A stretch of DNA of 9,819 nucleotides from JBEIJQ01 sp040380145 (GTDB taxonomy: Bacteria > Bacteroidota > Bacteroidia > Chitinophagales > Saprospiraceae). Made by a program: the position numbers and the translations under genes. The notes under the pieces are model-generated. The model saw nothing but the letters and a program-made list of their open reading frames with translations. It had not been told where the DNA came from and searched no databases. Each line of letters starts with the position of its first letter. The stretch's first letter is position 1. Where the stretch lies: positions 1 to 9,819 of the forward strand of contig JBEIJQ010000117.1 of NCBI GenBank assembly GCA_040380145.1, in the 5' to 3' direction. Of the stretch, positions 1 through 7,300 are shown piece by piece.

Positions 1-436
1 GCAATGACGACTGGGCTCTATGCTTATATAACAAAATATATATTAAAGCTGTTCAAAAATTTTTTGTCGAAAATGATTTTATTATAATCGATGTTATTTA
101 CATTTCCTTCAATGTTCTGTTTTGAGATGCCATTTTGTTTAATTTGGGTTTTTATTTGGGATAAAAAAACAATATGTTCTTGAAAACAAATTTTTTATAG
201 AAAGTAAAATATTTCTAACAAAATGAATATTTTTTATTTGCCTGCTCTCGATGTCAGGGTGGATGAAAGAGTCGAGCGGTGTTGTCTTGAAATGGTTGGT
301 TGCTGCAGTAGGGGGGAGCAGTGATCTTTTTCGGATCTTTTTTTCGAAAAAAATTTTTTGGAAAAAAAAGGGAACAAAGTCCCCCCAACTTTCATAAAAG
401 TCTGCCAACACGAACGAGGAACAGACACCGGACCTG
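1..436. other. AT-rich non-coding region upstream of the sigma factor gene
   Basis: No gene can be supported here. GC is about 23% over positions 1-240 (hand count), far below the GC-rich genes to the right. Short open frames exist on both strands, but their translations are low-complexity Phe/Lys/Asn/Ser-rich with no recognisable motif. From about 300 onward the region becomes a series of homopolymer tracts (G6 at 311-316, T7 at 338-344, A7 at 347-353, T6 at 354-359, A8 at 362-369, C6 at 381-386). It must contain the promoter and 5' leader of the sigma gene. I looked for the Bacteroidota promoter pattern (TTTG near -33, TAnnTTTG near -7) and found only 7-of-8 matches to the -7 box, at 151-158 and 233-240, without a well-spaced -33 element, so no promoter is called. 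The left edge may hold the tail of another gene, but nothing supports one. Confidence 0.7.
307..390 (+). promoter_or_regulatory. Possible structured 5' leader of the sigma gene (nested and alternative hairpins)
   Basis: Seen directly: GGGGGGA at 311-317 is the perfect reverse complement of TCCCCCC at 380-386, and the pairing extends outward past one A/A mismatch to AGT (307-309) with ACT (388-390). The enclosed loop contains a perfect 16-base palindrome, seven T, CG, seven A (338-353). The same C tract can pair locally instead, GGGA (370-373) with TCCC (380-383) around a 6-base loop, so the long-range and local stems exclude each other. Two imperfect direct repeats, GATCTTTTTCG (323-333) and GATCTTTTTTTCG (334-346), lie inside. 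The structure ends 46 bases before the first possible sigma start. A regulatory role is inference; AT-rich tracts form such pairings easily by chance, and the transcription start is unknown. Confidence 0.3.
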
Positions 437-1063
437 ATGCAACCCATTTTTCAAAAAACCAAAAGCTGCTGTATGAAAAATCCAAAGAACATGCGTGTTT
501 ATTCCCGGGCGTACACGATCGAAGAGCAACACGCCCTGGAGCGGTCGTATGAAAAGGCCTATCCGATCGTGTCCTCGTTTGTGGCGACCATGGGAGGGCA
601 ATCGGCAGATGCCAAAGATCTTTTGCAGGATGCGATGATGGTGTACATCCTGCGCGACGAACAAGAAGCGGCCATGTGCGCCGCCCCGACCGTGAGTTAT
701 TTGGCCGCTGTCGCGCGGAACATCTGGTACAAAAAATGCCGCCGGGTGTCGGAGCGGTTGGTCTTTGGCAAAAAAAGGCTGCCGGAGGGCATCCAAATGC
801 CGTCCTTGCCCGGTCAATCCGACGGCAACGAACGGATCCGGTTGTTTGATGAGGTCATCAAGTGCCTCGACGGTGACAGCCGTCAAATTTTGGTCTATTT
901 TTACGTGGACCGCTTGGGCATGGAGGAGATTGCCCGTTTGATGGGTTATGCCAGCGCGCAAGTGGTCAAAAACAAGAAGAAAAGAGCGGTGGACGCTCTT
1001 CGCAAACTGTTTCAAAACTCCCAAACAGAGCAGTATGAACCCGTTTCAAGATCCGGAACATAA
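437..1063 (+). CDS. RNA polymerase sigma factor, sigma-70 family (ECF-like)
   Basis: A 208-residue protein predicted to bind core RNA polymerase and direct it to a specific promoter set. Residues about 40-105 look like sigma region 2: the 'ADAKDLLQDAMMVYI' helix (57-71) matches the region 2.2 core-binding pattern, and 'VARNIWYKKCRR' (92-103) the 2.4 helix with its usual aromatic and basic residues. Residues about 135-192 look like region 4: 'SRQILVYFYVDRLGMEEIARLMG' leads into a helix-turn-helix whose recognition helix is in 'SAQVVKNKKKRAVDALRKL' (173-191). There is no extra C-terminal domain. The start is uncertain. ATG 437 gives the longest form, but the nearest purine-rich motif (GAGGA, 416-420) is 16 bases away; ATG 473 (196 aa) and ATG 491 (190 aa) are also possible and lose no conserved residues. 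Its 3' end overlaps the next gene by 29 bases, suggesting co-translation. The family call is secure; the regulon is unknown. Confidence 0.88.
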   Translation: MQPIFQKTKSCCMKNPKNMRVYSRAYTIEEQHALERSYEKAYPIVSSFVATMGGQSADAKDLLQDAMMVYILRDEQEAAMCAAPTVSYLAAVARNIWYKKCRRVSERLVFGKKRLPEGIQMPSLPGQSDGNERIRLFDEVIKCLDGDSRQILVYFYVDRLGMEEIARLMGYASAQVVKNKKKRAVDALRKLFQNSQTEQYEPVSRSGT

Positions 1064-1244
1064 AGAAGAGGCCATAGACCGATACCTTCGGAAAGAAATG
1101 TCCTCCGAAGAAAAAGCTGCTTTTGAAAAGGCTTTGTCCGAGGATTCCGAGTTGCGGAAAGAGACCGAGTGGATGGCCTCGATCGTTCGGGGATTGGACC
1201 GTTTTCGGAAAAATCGGGAATCGGAACAGGATCCTGCCGAGTGA
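1035..1244 (+). CDS. Small protein resembling an anti-sigma factor N-terminal segment, no membrane domain
   Basis: A 69-residue, strongly charged protein (many Glu, Lys, Arg, Asp) predicted to be cytoplasmic and helical. The stretch 'AIDRYLRKEMSSEEKAAFEKAL' followed by a D-x-E-L-R-K-E element matches the pattern 'I-x-x-Y-L-x-G-E-(L/M)-S-x-E-E-x-x-A-F-E-x-x-L-x-x-D-x-x-L' seen at the N-terminus of many anti-sigma and related Bacteroidota proteins. In those it usually precedes a transmembrane helix and a periplasmic part. Here the protein stops about 25 residues later with no hydrophobic segment. The ATG at 1035 was chosen because it begins this motif. The frame is open further upstream (to 948), but that part lies inside the sigma gene and looks like out-of-frame translation. 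The 29-base overlap with the sigma gene and the terminator 10 bases after its stop make the two a compact operon. Binding or modulation of the upstream sigma factor is inference; it could also be a remnant of a longer anti-sigma gene. Confidence 0.7.
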   Translation: MNPFQDPEHKEEAIDRYLRKEMSSEEKAAFEKALSEDSELRKETEWMASIVRGLDRFRKNRESEQDPAE

Positions 1245-1254
1245 TTTTGGCAGC

Positions 1255-1290
1255 AAAAAAAAGCCGCTCCCATGCATGGGAGCGGCTTTT
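1255..1290. terminator. Bidirectional rho-independent terminator between convergent genes
   Basis: Positions 1259-1290 are a perfect 32-base palindrome; one arm is AAAAGCCGCTCCCATG and its exact reverse complement follows with no spacer. The practical hairpin is a GC-rich stem (GCCGCTCCC with GGGAGCGGC) capped by ATGCAT. On the + strand the stem is followed by four T. On the - strand it is followed by eight T (the A8 at 1255-1262), making the stronger terminator for the giant gene. It starts 10 bases after the stop of the small + strand gene and lies 20 bases beyond the stop of the - strand gene, so it serves both transcripts. Confidence 0.92.
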
Positions 1291-1310
1291 GAGTTGGCCC
1301 AAAGAGCTGA

Positions 1311-4300
1311 TCAGCGGATCAGGACCATATCGCCGTTGAGCGTTCTTTCCACGCCGAGGGCATCGGTGTACTTCACGAACCAGAGGTACACATCGCGGGG
1401 CTGTTCGTCGCCTTTGTAGTAGCCGTCCCAGAGCAGGGTGTTCTGTTTGACGCTGTTGAAGACCTCTTCGCCCCAGCGGTTGAAGATCACGAACTCGACG
1501 ATGGTCAGGTTGCCGGCGACCAGCGGAGTGTAGAAATCGTTGGTGCCGTCGTTGTTGGGCGTGAAGGCGTTCGGCATGGCGATCTGACCTTCTTCGAAGA
1601 CGGTGACGGTCACCACGTCGCTGTCGGAGCAGTTGCCCACGGAAAGCGTCACGGTGAACACGTATTCGCCGGCGATGCCTGCGGTGAACACTGTGTCGGG
1701 CGTTTGGGCGGTAAAGGTACCGGGGCCCGTCCAGAGGTAGTTGCCGTTTTGCGGCGAGGTGGCCGACAGATCCACGGTCGCGCCCAGCAGAACGGTCTGG
1801 TCTTGTCCGGCATCAACGGAGACCGAAATGCCGTTGGCCACGGTGAAGGTGTCCACGTCGGCGCAACCGTTGGCATCGGTCACGGTCACGAAGTAGGTGC
1901 CGGCGGTCAGTCCGGTGGGATTCGCACCGGTGGCGCCGCCCGTCCAAGCATAGGTGTAGGTTCCGCCGGCCGGAGTCACGGTCGTGCTGATGGAGCCGTC
2001 GTTGCCGCCGAAGCATTCCACGGGGGAGGCCGTGCCGTCGAGTGCGATGCCGCTGCTGGTGCCCACGGAGGTGCTCACGGTGGCCGTACAGCCGGCTGCG
2101 TCGGTGACGGTGACGGTGTAGGTGCCGGCGGCGAGGTTGTTGGCCGCGTTGGCATTGCCCACATTGGGCGTCCAAGCGTACGTGTAGTTGGGCGTGCCCG
2201 TGTTGACCGTCACCGTTACGGAGCCGTTGGCGGCGTTGCAGGTCGTGGAAGTGGCCGAGGCCGTTGCGGTCAGAGCGGGGCTGCCGGCAACGTTTTCGGT
2301 CAAGGTGACGGAGCAGCCGTTGGCATCGGTCACGGTCACGGAGTATTGTCCGGGAGCGAGACCGGTCACGGTGGCGCCGTTGCCCACGTTGGGCGACCAG
2401 GCGAAAGTGGGCGCACCCGTTCCTCCGCTCGCGGTCACGCTGAGCGAACCGTTGGATTGTCCGCATGTTGCAGCTGTCGGCGCGATGGACGCTTGCAGGG
2501 CAGTGGGCTCGTTGATCGTGAAAGTGGCCGTGGCGGAGCAGCCGGAGATTCCGCCACCGTCCAGCAGTTCTACGGAATAATTGCCGGCGCACAGACCTGA
2601 AATGCTCGTGCCGGGGCCCGATTGCAGTACGTTGCCGTTGGCGTCGAGGAAGGTCACCGTGTAGGGCGGGTTGCCTCCTGCCGGCGTTGCAGTGGCCGTA
2701 CCGTTGCAGGCGCCGTTGCAATTTGCGTCCGTGGTCGAAACCGCCAAGGTGGGCAGGGACGAAACGGTGACGGTGGCTTGTGCTGTGCCCGAACAACCGT
2801 TGGCATCGGTAGCCGTGACCGTGTAGGTCGTGGTCGTGGCGGGCGAAACGGGGAGTGTGGCCGTGGTTTGACCGTTGTCCCAGACAAAATCATAAGGAGC
2901 GGTACCGCCCGTTGCGGAGCCGTTGAGCAGGACGGATTCGCCGGCACAGATGGTCGTATCGCTGCCGGCCGTAACCACTGGGTTGTCGTTGACCGTGACG
3001 GTCACTTGGGCGGTGCCCGAGCAACCGTTGGCATCGGTAACCGTGACCGTGTAGGTGGTCGTGCCGAGGGGCGTGACCGTTTGCAAGGCTCCTTGGCCGA
3101 GGCCGTTGTCCCAGTTGAAGGTGTATCCGGGGGTACCGTTGGCGGCAGCTGCCTCCAAGGTGGTCGTGCCACCTGTGCAGATGGCCGTGTTCGCACCGGC
3201 GTCGACGGTGGGCAGCGGATTGACGGTGATCGTCACAGAATCGCTGCCAAAGCAGCCGTTGGCATCCGTGGCGGTGACTGTGAAGGTTGTAGTAGCGACG
3301 GGGGAGACCGTCTGGGCTGCCCCTTGCGCGCCGTTGCTCCACGAGAAGGAGTAGGGGGCTTGGCCGCCGTTGGCGGTGGCCGTGATCACGGCGCTGTTGC
3401 CAAAGCAGAGGGCTGCGTTCGGTCCGGCATCCACGACCGGGGCGGCGTTGATGGCCACGTTGGTGGCGGCGGTGGCGGTACAGCCGAGGGTGTCGGTGGC
3501 AGTGACCGTGTAGGTGCCGGATTGTGCGACGGTTGCGTTCGAGAGCGTTTGGGCGGCTCCGTTGGCCGCGTAGCCGCCGGGTCCGGACCAAGCGTAGGAA
3601 TCGCCGCCGGTGGCGCCGAGGTTGATCGTTCCGCCGGCACAAACGGGACCATCGTTGGAAGCGGTGGCCACGGGGCTGGAGACCGTCACGACCACGGTGT
3701 CCGTGACCGTACAGGTGGGCGAGAACACCAGATCGTCGAGCGCGAAGTCGTTGCCGGAGGCCTGCGTGTTGATGTTTGTGATACAGATCTGCGCCGTGGT
3801 GCTCGCACCGGAGTTCCAAGTGGCGAAGAACTGCTGCCAGTTGCACACCGTTCCGGAGGCGTTGAGGATTTGTCCCAGTGGCGTTCCGTTGATCTCAAAG
3901 CGCAGGTCGGCGGGGTTGGTCGGTTCAACAGCGGCCAGCCATGCCGAAAAGGCATAGTCGGTGTTGGGGGTCACATTGATGCTTTGGCACCAAATGTTTT
4001 CTCCAAGGACATTGGATCCGTTTACCACCAGCATGTTGCCCGTACCGGTCGTATGGTCGGCACAGTTGGCGAAGTTGGTGTGGACGTTCAGCGGAGAAGT
4101 CGCCACTTCGTACGTGCCTTCAGCCGACAATGGTCCGAACGGCCCGCCGAAACCGACGACGTAATCGCTGGTGAAACCGGTGAGGCCTTGCGAGAAGTCG
4201 CCGTTGTTGATCAAGTTGCCGCCCTGTTGGATGGCCGTGACCACGTAGGTGGTGGTGACGGTGGGCGTGGCGACCGGATTGGGAACGTTGGGGTCGTTGA

Positions 4301-7300
4301 GCGAACCGGCGGGGCTCCAGGTCACGTCGAGCAGGTTGGTGCCCGTGACGTTGAGCTGTACCGATGCGCCCGCGCAAATGGTCGTGTCGTTGCTGGCCGA
4401 CAGTTGGAGCACCGAGATTTCGACAGCATCTGATCCCGTGCATCCATTGGCGTCCGTCACGGTGACGGAATACACCGTATTGACCGTCGGGGAGACGGTT
4501 TGCACCGCTCCTTGTCCGAGCCCGTTGTCCCAATCGAAAGTGTAGGGCGACTGGCCGCCCGTGGCAGTGGCGTTGAGCGCGGTCGTTTGTCCGAGGTTGC
4601 ACAGCACCCCGTCGCCACCGGCATTGGCCGTGGGCAGGCCGAAGACGGTAACGGTCTCACAGGCGCTGGCCGTACAGCCGTTGGCATCGGTCACGGTCAC
4701 GCACAGGGTGGATCCGGTAGAAACGGTGATGTTGGCGGTATTGGCCCCGTTGCTCCAAGAGAACGAGACTCCGCCCGTTGCGGTCAAATCCACGCTGCCG
4801 CCGCTGCAGAAGCTCAGTGTGTCGCTTGCGGTGATCGTGGCGGTCGGCAAGATGAAGGCGGATACGATACGGGACAGGCTGTCCGTACATCCGTTTCCAT
4901 CGACAACGGTCACGGCATAGGTGCCGGCCGACAGTCCGGAGATGTCTTCCGTGGTTTCGCCGTTGGACCAGTTGAAAGAGTAGGGGGCAGTCGCTCCTAC
5001 GATCGCAAGATCTATGGAGCCCGTACCTCCGCAGCCGCCGTCGGTTACGGCAGCGCTCAATTGAAGCGAGGTAGGCTCGTCGATGCCGGCGTTGGCAGTG
5101 GTCGTGCAACCGTTGTCGTCGGTCACCGTGACCGTGTAGTTGCCGGCGGCCAAGAAGCTAGCCGTGTCGGAGGCCTGTCCGTCGCTCCAAAGGAAAATAT
5201 ATGGAAGGGTACCGCCGGAGGCGGTCGCGACAGCGTTGCCGGTGGCCGATCCGAAGCAAATGGCATCGGTAATGGCAGTCGTCACGGTCAGTTCGGCAGG
5301 TTCGCCGATGGTGGCTGATCCGGACGTCGAACAGCCGTTGTCGTCCGTTACGGTCACCGAGTAGGTTCCGGCGGCCACGGCAGTCAGATCTTCATCGGAG
5401 GTACCGTTCGACCAAGCGAAGGTGTACACGCCGCTGCCCGTGAGAACTGTCAGGTCGATACCGCCCGTCGAGGCTCCGAAACAGCGGGCGTCGGCGGAAT
5501 CCAACTGCAGGGTCAAGGCATCGAATTCCGTCACGCCGATATTGGCAGAAGCGGTGCAGCCGTTGGCATCCGTCACGGTCAGTCCAATGTTCCCAGTAGC
5601 TGAAATAACGCTGACGGAATTGGTGCCGCCGGTGCTCCACAAGAAAGAGATCCCGCCGGAACCGGTCAACGAAACGCTGCCGCCGAAACAGAAGGCAGTA
5701 GGTCCGTTCGGTGCGATGCCGGCCGTGGGCGCGGGGAATACGGTCACGCTATCGCTCAAAGTGGCTTGGCATCCGTTGGCATCTGTGACCGTCACATCGT
5801 AGGTGCCCTGGGCAAGACCGCTCAGATCGCCGTCGGTAGCGCCGTTCGACCACAAGAAGCTGTATCCGGGCGTTCCTCCCGTGGCGGTCAGATCAATGGA
5901 CCCTGTGCCTCCACAACCTCCGTCGGTGGCCGATGAAGACACTTCCAAAAGGGTGGGTTCAAAAATGGAAACGCTGGCAGTGGCCGAACAGGCAAAAGCG
6001 TCGGTAACCGTGAGTTCGTACACTCCGGGGATGAGGTTGGTGGCGTCGAAGCTCAATTGGCCGTCGCTCCACTGGTAGTCATATGGCGGCGTTCCGCCGT
6101 TGACCGTGGCTGTTGCAGATCCATCGGCTCCGCCGAAACAGGAAACGGAGTCGGTCGAAACCGATGGTATTACTTCCGAGAATTCCGTGATCTGCAAAGT
6201 GGCGGAAGCGGTGCATCCATCGGCATCTGTCACGGTTACGCTTGCCAAAAGGGTGGCATCCACCAGCACAGCCTGCGTCGTTTCGCCCGTGCTCCAAGCA
6301 AAGAACAGTCCGCCGTCGGCCAAGAGAGTGACATCTTCGCCGAAGCAGAATTCGGTGTTGCCGATCGGAAGGATCTGCGCCGTGGCAGCGGGAGTTCCCG
6401 TCACATTCACACAGGCCGATGCAGTACAGTTGTTCGGATCGGTCATGGTCACGCAGTAATTGCCAGGGGCAAGGCCCGAAACAGTGGCCGTGGTGGCTCC
6501 GTTGCTCCATTGATATGAATAAGTCAAGGAAGCGGGGTTGTTGTACGAACCGATCGGCATCGGCTGTACCGCCGTTGCATTGGTCTGGGTGCCAACGGTG
6601 AACGCGTTCAGTCGGGTAGCCCAATTTCCGGGCACAAAAGCGTTCCCGTCCGGCCCGGTAGAAGTGGTGCGATATGCCCATCCGTTCGTATAACGCCAAG
6701 TTTGAGTGGCGGCATTGGCATAAGTCGGATTGCCGAATACATCTATGATCTGTCCGTTTTGGTACAGTACGATGGCATCGTCGCCGTTGATGTTCGCGGC
6801 AAAAGGCTGAACATACGTCGGGGCGAATCCGAAGAAATTTTGGAACTGCGGCGAATCGCTGGCGATCCAGATCCGTTGGCCCGCGCTGGCGGCTATTGCC
6901 GGGAAACTGAATTCCGGGCCTACGGCGCCACCTCCGTTGTTGGCCGATTCGATCCCGAAAATGCTGAGATCGGGAATATTTTGCAGCACGAACAGTTCAA
7001 ATCCCTTGGGGAGGCCACCCGTCAGTGGGCCATCGACGATACCCGTAATGACCAGCGGGGCCTGTATATTTCCGATCGTTGCGGTGACCGAACCGTTCGA
7101 CAGTCCGCAAGTGGCCGGAGTCGCCGTCAGTGCGGGCGAGAAGCCGGGCAGTACTGTGACCACCGTGCTGTCGGTACCCGAACAACCGTTGGCGTCCAGT
7201 ACCGTGACCGAGAAAGTCGTAGTTGCAACCGGTGCGACTGTTTGCGATGCCGTTCCGGTGCCGTTGTCCCAAACAAAGGTGAAGGGCGCCGTTCCGCCGG

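Noticed and set aside
1..87. Open + strand frame from the left edge to TAA at 85-87, possibly the tail of an upstream gene
   Set aside because: Only 28 codons with AT-driven composition and no recognisable ending; not distinguishable from chance.
206..233. Inverted repeat AAAATATT / AATATTTT with a 12-base spacer
   Set aside because: All A/T and in a region of very low GC, so expected by chance; too weak for a terminator and no matching operator known to me.
139..485. Two short - strand frames in the AT-rich leader
   Set aside because: Phe/Lys/Ser-rich composition typical of random AT-rich DNA, no motif, and both run across homopolymer tracts.
392..1024. 210-codon - strand frame antisense to the sigma factor
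   Set aside because: The opposite strand encodes a recognisable sigma factor with conserved region 2 and 4 motifs; the antisense translation shows nothing.
948..1034. Upstream extension of the small anti-sigma-like protein
   Set aside because: This part is out of frame within the conserved region 4 of the sigma gene and its translation is basic and unrelated to the anti-sigma-like motif, which begins at the ATG at 1035.
1704..2600. 298-codon + strand frame, and other + strand frames between 1704 and 9525
   Set aside because: Same reason: periodic Gly/Arg/His or Val/Thr/Pro-rich translations that follow the repeat period of the opposite strand, with no gene-like features.
2622..4433. Long (603-codon) open frame on the + strand inside the giant gene
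   Set aside because: It lies fully antisense to the repeat protein. Its translation is Gly/Arg/Val-rich low complexity with no domain, as expected from the mirror of GC-rich repeated Thr/Val/Ala/Asp codons.
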